Assembly: GCA_034509425.1 (NCBI GenBank)
Contig: JAVTVJ010000863.1
Coordinates: 186,001-250,000, forward strand
Length of the DNA: 64,000 nucleotides
Direction of reading: 5' to 3'
Origin: Eopsaltria australis
Lineage: Eukaryota > Chordata > Aves > Passeriformes > Petroicidae
The notes below the pieces were generated by a model. It was not told where the DNA came from, made no database searches, and saw only the letters and a list, made by a program, of their open reading frames with translations. A program made the translations under genes and the position numbers. Shown piece by piece: positions 51,807 to 62,739 of the stretch (position 1 is the first letter of the stretch; each line of letters starts with the position of its first letter).

Positions 51807-54800
51807 GCTCACCCTCAGTGTGCACCTCACCTGAGCCACCAGCACCACAGCACAGCTGCACCTGGGCACCTCGGGACACTCCGTACCTTCCCTGGCGCTT
51901 CCTGACAGGTTCCCATACAAACAGGTCCCACCTTATTTGACAGTGGGACATCAAACAGGTGACATGACCTTCAGCCACAGCCCTGGGGACACACATTCCT
52001 CTGGGAAGCACTCAGCTTAAAACTGGCAGAGGATGGGAAGTTTGGGGCAATGGCATGTAAACCAATCACACTTCGTTGGAAGACTGATTCCTTTTCAACT
52101 CATGGGGAGAAAGTCAAGTCTTGCACAGACTGGAAACACAACACGTAACATTAGAACCATGAAATCTGAAACAACCAAATCTAAAGTTTATAAAAGCAAA
52201 ACTTGTTGAGTCATTAATAATTACTCTGCCAGGGAATAAGGCAATATAAATTGTTAGATTTTAATCTCTTGATTATTCAGACAGAACATCCACAGCCTGA
52301 AGTACAGAGTGCTTTTCTTTGGCAAGTACACTTTCAACACAAGACACTGCAACATTTTAAGAAATTAAAAAAGACAACATTCTTAAAATACTTCACATGG
52401 CAGCAAAAGTGAATATTGGAATGTTGCATCTGCTTTAACAAGAGCATCATCCCTACCTTCAGCCATGCAAGGAGGGATGATGGATTATTTTGTTTCACAC
52501 TGGATCATTTTCTGACTAGAAGGCAGACACACTGTGTCCCTGTGTGTCTAGCAAGTCCAAATGAACTCTCTCCCAGGGAATCCTCCCTGCAGCAAACACA
52601 CTTCTGGGTGAGGACCCATCAGCCTCGAGAGCAGATCAGTGGCAATTACTGCATTAGGCTGATGATACTGAGCTCAGGGAAGTACTTCATCCCATGCTGG
52701 GTCTCCCAAACACTCAGTACCCTGAGCTGGGCTGCTGACAAGGATCCCCAAGCATCTGGCATGCTTCTTACTTGATGTCATCCAAATTCCTTTGATTTTA
52801 GCCTGTATTTTAAGCTGAAGGAGTTGCTGGTTTATACCTAACAGCCCAACACAGGATCATACATCAGAGCTGGCAGCACCGTGCTCCTGGGCGAGATGAA
52901 ACAAGACTTGGTTTCTTGATACTGTGCTTTTTATTTCCCTGTTCCAACTGCTTTTGAAACAATGTAACTTTTAACAATTTGCCCAGAGAACTGCATTTCA
53001 TAGCCTGCTCTAAAAGCCAGCTATGAAACAGATTTGCAGAGAAGGCTGGTAGTGCAACACTGAGTGAAATCTCTTAAAATACAGGGAAAATATGCAAGAA
53101 AATGAACCTGTGGTTCCCACAGCAACAGAAAAGCTGCCTCTGTGTGTATGCAGGTTGAATGATGCTCTGTGGTGTGATGGTGTAGAATATTCTATATTCA
53201 CAGGAGGACAGTGATGGCCTGTCCTTGGGACTGGGACCTGACAATTCCAGGGCAGTTGAGCAAGGAACAGTGATAGCCAGGAAGCACAAGGGTTATCTCA
53301 GGGAAGAGTGAGCAAGTGAGACAAAAAAGGAGTAGAAGTATCAGGGAGAAGAGAGAATTTGGGAGAACAGAAACTACTGAAAACTTCCTTGAGAGTAAGA
53401 GTTGCAATTAACTCTCTCTCCTCCCTGTACCGAGTGATTGAAGGGTCTACTCCAACACACCTCTCACTGGCTGACCGAGCATTTTCACTTTCTTCCCTTG
53501 CACTCTTCCCTTTCCTCCTCATTTAAGCATTTCTGGCCTAGTTTTCTGAGGGCACACTCCTGTGAAGGTAATGAGATTGGCAGTTCAGCAGCACATCTGA
53601 AACGCCAGACAACTGAGGGCTCCTTTTGCAATCCGCTATAATCCTGGAGGGAGCCTGTTTTGTAACAGCGCCGTTTCCAGCTGAGAGCACTCCCCAGCCT
53701 GTCCCCTGAGCCACCTGCAGCAGGGAGCTGCTGCCCAGGAGCAGCCTGGTCCTTCAGCTGCCCACAGCTCAGCTCCAGCAGGGATTTGGGGTGCAGACTG
53801 ACCTGCACTGAGCAAGGCCCAGCCCTCCTGCTCGGGTCTGTATCAAAACAGGACTGGGCACATGAAAGAGGAATCAACACAAACCCTAAATTACACCCTC
53901 TGAAAACCTCAGCTTTAAAACTGAGATTATGGAACTGAAGGAAATCCCCAACTGCAAGTTGCTACCTGGACAAAGCACTGTAAGACCTGAGCCACACCAT
54001 GCACAGGACACACTCCAGCCCTCCCTCACAGGCTAACAGGCAATTTGTTAACAGCCTGTTTGTCAAAAAGCCAAGGATTCAAAAAACATTAAAAACCACT
54101 TCAGAGATTAGATCAGCAATTTCCAAAACCAGTTTCAAGTTGTGTGTCAAAACAAAAGGACCGTTTCACACAATTTCTCAGGGTATCCTACACAAACATG
54201 TCCTGAGTAGACAATCCATCTAAAACGTGGTACTAAAAAGACCCCACCTTATTCTTGGGAGGAAATTCTGAGGCTAAAAACTTTTACCACGCTGCTTCAG
54301 TGGTTACAGGCAATTTTCAGCAAAGGTTTCTGGAACTCTGGTTTATACCTTTCTGTTTGGGCTTGCTGTCTAGCCTCAGCTTGGTGACTTTTGCACTAAC
54401 AACTCCCAACTTCCCATCCGAGGAAGAACTATGGAAGGCAGCTGCAATGAAAGGAATCAGTAAGGCTGATATGCCTCAGTCTCCATTCATTCTTTATTAA
54501 AGGCTAAAAAACCACCTTCTGCAGTCCAGCAGAAGGGATCTCCTAAGTCATTCACACACTTCTCATTCTTGCTCAATTTCTGGAATTTTCCACTGGAGCC
54601 CGAAGCTCCATCTGGTGGGTGTGGACACTCACTGCAAAACTGAGCGGGAATTAACTGTTTCCTCATCAACTTCGGTTCAGCAGGAGGAGTCCTGGGCACT
54701 GTGGGCATCTTTATGCCCCAGTATGAAATACAAAATCGTCAAATTTTGATTGCTCTGGGAACCACAACTCCTTATCTCTGTTCTGATGAACAATCTGCTT

Positions 54801-55837
54801 CCAGAGGCTCTGCTGGGAACTCCTGGTGGGTTTTCTGATTTTGATGATGTAGGCTGAGGTATGTTAAAGAACGCTGGGAGGTGAAGTTGAATGTTTTCTG
54901 AGGGATCTTTTCAACACACATGATAAAGGCCACATTAAGTCTGGCAACCTCCACTGCATTCTGAAAAGCACTTTGGAATCGTGTCCATTCTCTAGGGCAC
55001 AGGAAATCCTGAATTAGAGGCACTCACAGCTCCAGAATCAGGCTTGCACACCTCCTGCCATCTTAGAGAATCTTCTGTGACTGTTCAAGACCTCCACAGA
55101 TAAATGTTTATATGCACACAACATGGGCAGTCAAATCAATATTCAATACATATCCTCAGTGTGAGAGCCAGGCTTGTTCAGGGCTATTGCTAAAAGGTTT
55201 TGGTGTGAAATGCAATAAAGCCTGCACATCTTGCAGAAATTTGAAATCGAGACTGGAGATCATTGAAGCACAAAGGATATTATTTGCTTACACCATGATA
55301 TCCACACTTCAGTGATCAGGAAAAAAGGCTGCATGAATATGCTCTACAATTCCAAAATAATCCTCATCTAGATTGTAGCTACGCGTGAACAATCCCAGAA
55401 TAAAAATAATTTTGGAAATAGAAGCACGTTTAATGAACAAGCAGCTACCATTGAAATTCAATCAAGAATCATCTTAAAATTTTCAATCCAAAGCTCACAA
55501 AAACATTTGTGTAATTAAACAAAGCAGCACAGTAGTTGCTGTAAAATGTGCAAGAACAAAGCAAATAATCAATATACACGTAATTTATGACTGGATTACA
55601 CTGACTGGGAAACTGCAGCCAGATTAGACTGCAAGTGAAAACGGTCCCCTGCCCTCTGTGTGATGTTTCCTGACATCAGCACTGTGTCAACAGCCAGGGC
55701 AGAGCCCTGATGCAGCCAGAGGAGTGGCTTGGGGCACAGCAGCTCCTTCCCTCACCCAAACAGCGGTGCTGGGCCCTGGCCAAGCCCCCGGGCAGCAGGA
55801 AGCAGCTCCAGCCCTGCCCTGGCAGCTCCCACACACA

Positions 55838-56195
55838 AACACACACAGGGACACACACACACAGACAGACACAGGGACACACACAGACAGACACACACAT
55901 GCAAACACACAGAGACACACTCAGACATACACACACTCACAGACAGACACACATGCAAAGATACACACACACAGGGACACACACAGACAGACACACACAG
56001 AGACATACACAGACACATGCAAACACACACACACTCAACACAGACACACTCACAGACAGACACACACAGACACACACAGGGACACACAGGGACACACACA
56101 GACAGACACACACATGCAAACACACAGAGACACTCACACAGACACACACATGCAAACACACAGAGACACTCACACAGACACACACACTCAGGTAT
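55838..56195. repeat. (acacacagacagac)n microsatellite
   Basis: About 360 bp of compound CA/CAGA repeat with interspersed catgcaaacacacagagac and acagggacac units, including a repeated catgcaaacacacagagaca block. Long frames in all phases (His/Thr/Asp/Gln, or Cys/Val on the other strand) are its translation and are not genes. Confidence 0.95.
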
Positions 56196-59100
56196 TGACA
56201 CCCAGAGCTCAGAGCAGCCCTGCTGTGCCCTCAGCAGCCACAGGCAGGGCTGCGAGCGAGGGGCAGCACAAACCAGCACACAAAAGAGCACACGAATACT
56301 TTGCCCAGCTCATGCAAAGCCCCGCCAATCCACGCTGTCTCAGACAGCAGATCCATCAGATACTGGAGGGATCTCACCAACTGGCTGCATCTGAGTTTTC
56401 CGAGGGTAAAAATAGGCACCGAAGGAGGCTGGTGCTGCTTGTTTTCCCTTGCCTTACACTTCACACACGCGAGGCACAAACGCTGCCATTACAACACGGG
56501 GAAAAGGCTGTAAACAAGAGCTTCAGATCAGTCTTACACTGCACATTTCTTACCTCTCTCCCTTTCTGTCTAAGCACAGCTCCCAAGGGCTCCAATCCCT
56601 GCCTACATTCCAGCATTAGTCCACCTCAGCTACTGCTGTCTTCCATCTGCCTCGGGAACCTTCGATAGGCAATGGGCTTCACAGCAGCAGCAGCAATGGG
56701 GAAACAAAACAGAAAAAGATGACAAACTTGAGTTTGACTATTTAGGTGAAAAAACACATTTTAAGAGCACTATCTTGCCCACTTGGATTTCCAGAGCCAT
56801 TGTGTCCCCTTACTGTTGCTGCTATGGAGCTGCATCACCAACAGCTTCCCTGGCCCAGCTGCAGCACAAGCAGCCTGTGAGATCCAGAGTCCCATCAGAA
56901 ATCACTGTACACGAGAGGGAGAACAGGGTGAAAGAAAGCATTGCCTGAGACCTGGCAGAGTAACTGGGGCAGGGAAGAAAAGCCAACAGCGAAGGCAGGC
57001 TTGAGAGCAGGCCCTTTCCTTCACCTGCACGACTGGAGGGGTTGGAGTGTTCCCTCAGGGAACAGCTGCTCACACAGTTACTTTGTTTTTGCTTCTTGTA
57101 AATTGTTTTAGATACTACTTGAGAGGTAGATACTAAATGAAAGATTTTTTGCCACGTGATCTGCAATATCTGCAGGTGTGATGTGTCCACAGGGTCAGCT
57201 ACACAGGCCTTGGACTCAAAAGCCACTGTCAGTTTTCATCTAAATAATCTTTAATGCCACCTTAAAAAAAAGTAAGGCTATAAATGGTGGTAACTGAAAG
57301 TGACTCACTGCAGAAAAAATGGTATTTACTCCATTCTTACTCCAAACCATCAACTGTCATTCACACTCAAGAGCACTACAGGCAAATCAGACACTAAAAA
57401 CAAGCTCCAGTTTGCCTTTTGACACCAGAGCTGCAGTGAAGCTCTGAACAATGCAGTTCTTGCCTTGAGGCACATGGCCCTCAGGTAGATAAATAGGAGT
57501 TACACCCTCTCCAAGAAGTCTTTATACAAATCTGGAACATCCATTTGATTTTTAAACAAGCCGTAAATTCTTCCTGAAAGCTCAGAAGGAACAGGCCAAT
57601 TTGACCATCCCGCCTAGGAAAGCAAGGACATTCTTGCCAAATGTGTCAGGTAAGGCAAAATAAACCCCCCCACATATACTGAAGGTATAGGGTTTCTTTT
57701 TAGTGAAGCTAAATTAACATCAACAGTTCTTTTTCTTCCAATGCAAAGAGACTCAGAGCAGCACCTTTCATTGTCATCTCCATCTCTTATACTATCAAGA
57801 AACACACCTCTAGCAACAGATTTATTTATATGAGCAGGACTATCTCCACATTAAAGATTTCCTGTTACAATTATGTTCATAGGAACCATACCCTATATAT
57901 ATAAAAATAAACCTAGGCACAGAGCAGATCTTGACTCAATACAACAAAAAAAACCGTGTGATGCTTGTTTAGATGCAGGCCAGCATAGTCAGCTGCTGCC
58001 TTTTGAAACAAGCATGCTACATGCATCTTAAAGAAAATAATCCCACTAAATGTAGCACTATTAATATACAAACTCAGCTGAACTGATGATTTTTAAAAAT
58101 CCCTCAATTTTGCCCATGCAGGTAAAGAGCTCCAACGGAACCTGTGAAACAACACACGGAGCAGATGAGCAGCTGCAGCCCCAGAGCTGCTCCCTGCCTC
58201 TCCTGGCACTTCTCCTGCAGTCTTTAGACTGGTCCTCCTCAGATCTGATACTGCTTTGCTTGTTCCCAATGGAATTTTGTCTCCCTTAAACATCTCAAGT
58301 AGTGAAGCAAAGATAACTTTCCCTTTCTGAAAACAAAGCCCCACAAAAACCACCCCAACACATTTCCTAATAAGCTGCCAAATCTTACTTGCAGCCACCT
58401 CAAAAGAAACACATTAACCAGGAGCACCGTCCTTGTTTCCACAAAATCACTTGTTTCAATTTCTTTCTTTGCATGAATCAAATCAGCTGCCATCTTAATA
58501 ACAAGCTATAAAATATACATTTGGAACTGGGTGACTTATGACTACTGATAAGAGTCTGACATGTTTCCGTACTCCAGGAATTCTACTGTAAACTTCAATG
58601 TTTACTTTTAGTATTTATGTTATTACGGAGTGGTAAAGCTGGGCTGGAATAATCACCCATTATTCACCCTGCTGTGTGTGAGCAGCACAACTCACCTGCC
58701 CCAGAACACGTGTCCTGCCTTTACCTGCAGCTCACAGCAAGCTCAGGACTGCACAGGGACTCAGGGCAGTACCAGCAAAGGAGATTTTACACTGGCACCC
58801 ACGCACCGTGGCAGTGACAGGGAGCACTTCTGAGCACTGGAAACTTCAGCCCTACACACACAGAAAACCCATCAAGCTCTTGCTCTCAGCCTGAGGAGCA
58901 CACACACCTTCCTGGGTGCTGTGTTTGTGCAGCTAATGTTCAGCACTGCAGGGCATGAACTTCCCAAAACAGTCAGGAAGTTCCTCTCCCGTGAAGACTT
59001 CTCATTCCCAACTGTGACACTTGTCTGTCTCATCTGCAGGCAAAGCAGTCACCTTTCACCTTCCTCATGTCCTGCACATCCAACAGCATCTCCCTCCCAA

Positions 59101-60324
59101 AGCCTGACACAAGAGAACTTACAGGCTCTTCACGGCAATGCACCTTGAACATCAAAAGTGACGATCTAAAGAGATGCCTTCTACAAACCTGGCTGATGGG
59201 CCATCACTTCAATTCAAAACAAAACAATTCTTTTTAGTAATGGGGCACTAAAACTGTATCAGTTTTCAATGATCTCAGACATGTCCCCTGGGAGCATCTC
59301 ATGTCTACTGGATACCAAAAAGTCACTCTTGAATGCTAATTAAGAAATAATATTAATTTGAGCAAAGGGCAGTTAACCATCAAAACACAGTACAAAAACA
59401 TCTAGCTTAGTAATACTTTTAGAGAACAAGTTATTTGTTGTGTGTCAAAAAGGACATCTCTGTTTAGACTGAAGTTGGAAGTATTTGCTGTAATTATCTG
59501 CAGAAAAGGTAACCATTATGTTACAACCCATCAGAATCTGGTGCAATTCTCTCAACAACAGGGTGTTTCTCTTCTGTTGCCCCCTTTAAGATTTCAGCAC
59601 ATATCATGGTAGATGTCCATCTGCTGGTATCAAATGACTGCCCAACATCTGCAGCTGCACATCTGCAAAGGAACCAAGCTTTGGTTTGGTTTGTTATTAA
59701 AAGCAGAAAAAAAGGCTTTTCTGTTTCTTAAGCAGACTGATCCATCTTTCTCACCTAGAAGGATGACAACTTGTGATTATGAGTTCCCAGAGTCCTGAAG
59801 GGAAAGTTTTGCTGAGTAGGAGACCCTGCAGGAGGGAGCACTGCTGGGGCACACAGGGCTGAGCTGCACAGCAGCCAGCTAAGGTCGGTCCATGCTACCC
59901 TGACAGGCGGGAATCCTCTGCCTCCGATACCTCACACCTCGCACCTCCAAACAGAAACAGAAAATAGCAGCAAAAATAAATAGAAACATAGCTAGGAAAA
60001 AAACCCATAACTTAAGAAAAAAGGGGATTTCTTTACAAGGAACACAAACCTCCCTGCCACCTACTAAACGGCTTAGATACACCCAACAAACAACGACCAC
60101 CACCACCGGGGAGCGCCCAGCTAGAGGGGCTCTGCCCTGCGGTCCCAGACAAAGCCCCTGGAGGTTCGCCCCACACCGTGGGCTGGGGGCTGCAGCCACG
60201 TGCCCGGAGCTGGGACAGCCGCGGCCGAACAGTGACACGACCCCGGCCCGAGCCGCCCGGTTCCCCCCGGTGCCCCCGGCCGGTCCCTCCCCCGCCCCCA
60301 CCGCAGCGGTGCCCGGCGCGCAGG

Positions 60325-60338
60325 GCGCCCCCTGCCGG
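60325..60338 (-). promoter_or_regulatory. CTCF-like motif, minus orientation
   Basis: Plus strand gcgccccctgccgg is CCGGCAGGGGGCGC on the minus strand, a close match to the CTCF core. It lies in the ADNP CpG island, downstream of the presumed TSS. Orientation is opposite to the motif at 18,018. Match made by eye. Confidence 0.55.
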
Positions 60339-61084
60339 CTGCCGCCGCGCAGCGCCCCGGCCGGGCTGCGGTGGCTCCGGGGGGGCCGGGGTGTCACGCC
60401 CGCGGCCGCTGCCGGGAGCCACGGGGGGAACCGGGGGTGCGCGGACACCCCGGCACCCCGCACGCACTGACACCTGTGTTGGAACCCCCGCCCGGGCCGC
60501 AGCCGCCGGGGCAAGGGGGTGCGTGGCACGGGGGTACCTGCCCGGTGCGGCTGCGGGGCTCCCGGCTTGGTGTCCCCCGCCTTTGTCTGACAAACGGGTG
60601 CCGGTAACTGTAGCCCGGGGCAGGGGTGGGTGAGGCAGCGGCGCTCCATCCCGCGGCTGCGGCTCGGGATGGCAGCGGCGGATCCCGCCTTTTCCCGCGG
60701 GCAGGGACCCCTCGGCTGCTCCCATTCATCGCACCCCCGGCGCCGCTCCAGCACCAACTCCGCCGGCGGGGCCCGGTGCAGCTGCACCCCGGGATGCCGG
60801 GCCCGGCCGGCGGCTCGCGGTCCCGCTCCCTCGGGCTGCCGAGACACGTCCGTGTGGGGAAGGGAGGCGGCCGGGGCCGGCGGCGGGGAGGGAGCAGCGC
60901 CGCGGTGCCCGCAGCCGCCGGGGCTCCTCAACATGTGTGCGGGCGGGGAGGGGCCGCTGCCAGCTCCGCACGCCCGGTGCGGCGGGCAGGGCGGCGGGCA
61001 CGGAGCGGGATGCCCGGGGGAGGGAGGGGGCGGTCGGGCGCTGTCCCCGCCCGGGTCGCACCGCGGACCCGCGCTCGCACCTAC

Positions 61085-61400
61085 CTGACCGGGCTCTCCT
61101 CGCAGCGAGGGCGGGCTGGGGCGGGGGCGCCGGACCCTCCCGGCGCCGCCCGGTCCCGGGGCGGGCGGGCGGAGCGGAGCCGCCGGCGGCGCGGGGAGAC
61201 AAAGGGGGGAATGACGGGGGGGGGTGCAGTGTGCGGGGCGGGCGGTGCGGAGCGGCCCCGGGGGCGGGGGCGGCGGTCACTGGGCCGGGTGCCCGGGGCG
61301 GGGGCGCGGGCGGCGGGCGGGGGCAGCGCCCGGGCCCCTCAGACAATACAGCCGGGTCCCGCTGCCCAGAGCCTGCCCGGGCCAAGATGGCGGCCGAGAA
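61085..61400 (-). other. ADNP: candidate ADNP noncoding first exon
   Basis: On the minus strand, CGGTCAG|GTAGGTGCGAG is a strong splice donor with its last exonic base at 61,085. It lies about 300 bp downstream of the YY1/ETS promoter cluster at 61,384-61,433. This fits a noncoding first exon that splices over the 15.5 kb intron toward the start exon. The 5' end is approximate and no transcript evidence was available. Confidence 0.45.
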
Positions 61401-61433
61401 AGAGCGGAAGTGACGCCAGACCCTCATTAGCAT
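61384..61433 (-). promoter_or_regulatory. ADNP: ADNP core promoter cluster: octamer-like, ETS/CRE, YY1
   Basis: Read on the ADNP strand: ATGCTAATGAG (61,433-61,423, an octamer-type sequence), then CGTCACTTCCG (61,415-61,405, fused CRE half-site and ETS/GABPA site), then CTCTTTCTC, then GCCGCCATCTT (61,394-61,384, YY1 consensus). YY1 and ETS sites close to the TSS are typical of TATA-less housekeeping promoters. Initiation near 61,395-61,405 is inferred. Confidence 0.5.
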
Positions 61434-61768
61434 ACGGGACTCATTGTCCGGCGGGAGGGGAGGGGGCCGCGCCCCGGGGGGGCGGGGGAGCCCCGGGGGT
61501 CCCGGCGGGACCGGACCCGCCGCGCCCGCGGCACCGGGCGGTGACGCGGCCCCGCCGCGGGGGGGCCCCCGCGGGGCGCACCGGGGCGGCCGCGGCCATG
61601 GCGGCGGTGGCGGCGGCGGCGGCGGCGGGATCTACCCCGGCCCCGCTAGGAGGCGCCGCGCCCTGCGGCTGGGTCCGGCGCGGGGATCCCTCCGCCGCGC
61701 CCCCGGCCGGGACTACATCCCGTCCTGAGGGGCCGCCGCCGCCGGGGCGGGGGCGCGAGCGGGGCGGG

Positions 61769-61797
61769 CACGTGACCGCGGGGGGCGCGCACGTGAC
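61769..61797 (+). promoter_or_regulatory. tandem CACGTGAC E-boxes, 21-bp spacing
   Basis: Two copies of cacgtgaccgcgggg start at 61,769 and 61,790. CACGTGAC is the high-affinity half-specified E-box bound by USF, MYC/MAX and MiT/TFE factors. The 21-bp spacing is two helical turns, so both lie on the same face of DNA. They are about 370 bp upstream of the presumed ADNP TSS. Confidence 0.5.
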
Positions 61798-61987
61798 CGC
61801 GGGGCGGCCCCGGGAGCGCGCGCGGGCCTCGTGCGGCGGCGGCGCCTCCTCAGGGCCGCGCCCGGCCCGCCCCCGCCCCCGGGCCCGACACCGGCACGGC
61901 ACCACCGGCACGGCACCACCGGCCTGCCACCTGGCCTCGAGCCGGCCCGGGCCTGCCATGCCCGTCCTTCGGAGGCTGCCAGGATGC

Positions 61988-62075
61988 TGAAGGGCCTGGA
62001 GCATCAACGTGCCCAGGAAGGGCTGAGGGAGCTGGGGCTGCTCAGCCTCGAGAGGAGCCCCAGCTGAGAGGGGCC
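61988..62075 (+). mobile_element. CR1 LINE internal fragment
   Basis: gaagggcctggagcatcaac, ggctgagggagctggggctg and ctcagcctcgagaggagccc match the avian CR1 segment just upstream of its 3'UTR, in plus orientation. It marks the sharp end of the ADNP CpG island. Confidence 0.8.
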
Positions 62076-62090
62076 CTCAGCCCTGGGTGT

Positions 62091-62149
62091 CCCAGTCCAT
62101 CCCTGGCTGTCCCTGTCTGTCCCAGTCCATCCCTGGCTGTCCCTGTGTG
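62091..62149. repeat. 30-bp tandem duplication
   Basis: cccagtccatccctggctgt followed by ccctgtctgt occurs at 62,091 and again at 62,121. The two copies are near perfect. Confidence 0.85.
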
Positions 62150-62610
62150 CAGCGAGGGTCGGAGCAGGGCCCAGGCTCTGCTCCAGGGCCCAGCAATGGC
62201 CCCAGAGGAACGGGCAGGGCCCGAGCACAGCAATTGCCCTGCACGGGAGGCACAACTGCCCTGGGCAATGCCCAGCCCTGAGCAGAGCCCAGAGAGGCTG
62301 CGGAGTCTCATTCCAGAGCAGTCCCGACACTCCCGTGCCATGGGCTCTGGGATGGCCCTGCTGGAGCAGGGAGGTGGCACCGGCTGGGCCATTGAGCCCT
62401 CCCAGCCTGTCTTGCTCTGGGACTGTCCCCATGGCAGCCCGGCCCAGGGGAGGGACCGAGGTGTCGAGTGAAGCAGTGGCCGTGTGGGAGCCTCGCTGGG
62501 GCACCCTCTGCCAAACCTGCCGTGCACTGGGACTGTGGCATTGATCTGGGAACTCCATGAGGTGACAGAGGAGCTGTGCGATTTACACTCTGAAACCCAA
62601 ATTCATCAGA

Positions 62611-62735
62611 GAACCACAGAATATGCTGAGCTGGAAGGCGCCCACCAGCTCCTGGCCGTGCCCAGGATAGCCCCAAGGATCCCTCCGAGTGCCTTCAGGT
62701 GTTGGGTTAACACCCTGGAGGCATGCCAGCACCCA
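62611..62735 (-). mobile_element. CR1 LINE 3' fragment
   Basis: gaaccacagaatatgctgag, ctggaaggcgcccac and ctcctggccgtgcccaggat match the reverse complement of a CR1 3' end. About 20 bp of the usual text between cccac and ctcctggcc is missing (internal deletion). Opposite orientation to the fragment at 61,988. Confidence 0.8.
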
Positions 62736-62739
62736 AAGG

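Larger units (their letters stand above)
60200..61985. promoter_or_regulatory. ADNP: large CpG island, ADNP promoter
   Basis: About 1.8 kb of continuous CpG-dense, 75-80% GC sequence at the 5' side of ADNP. It includes CTCF-, YY1-, ETS/CRE- and E-box-type motifs (listed separately). Long frames on both strands, including a 454-codon plus-strand frame (60,626-61,990), are low-complexity Ala/Gly/Pro/Arg frames kept open by GC content and are not called as genes. Its right edge is abruptly followed by a CR1 fragment. Confidence 0.85.

Noticed and set aside
53485..53880. 131-codon minus-strand frame in the ADNP 5' intron
   Set aside because: No domain, no repeat structure, no good flanking splice pair.
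55724..56668. 314-codon His/Thr-rich frame and the matching Cys/Val-rich minus frames
   Set aside because: Translation of the CA/CAGA microsatellite; all phases are open.
59879..60934. 351-codon minus-strand open frame at the left of the ADNP island
   Set aside because: Same GC-driven low complexity over most of its length. The C-terminal hydrophobic stretch (VVVVVVCWVYL, FFLAMFLFIFAAIF) comes from adjacent AT-rich intron and looks like a membrane segment only by chance.
60626..61990. 454-codon plus-strand open frame in the ADNP CpG island
   Set aside because: Composition is almost entirely Ala/Gly/Pro/Arg, overlapping frames are open on both strands, and there is no domain. It is a product of about 78% GC content.
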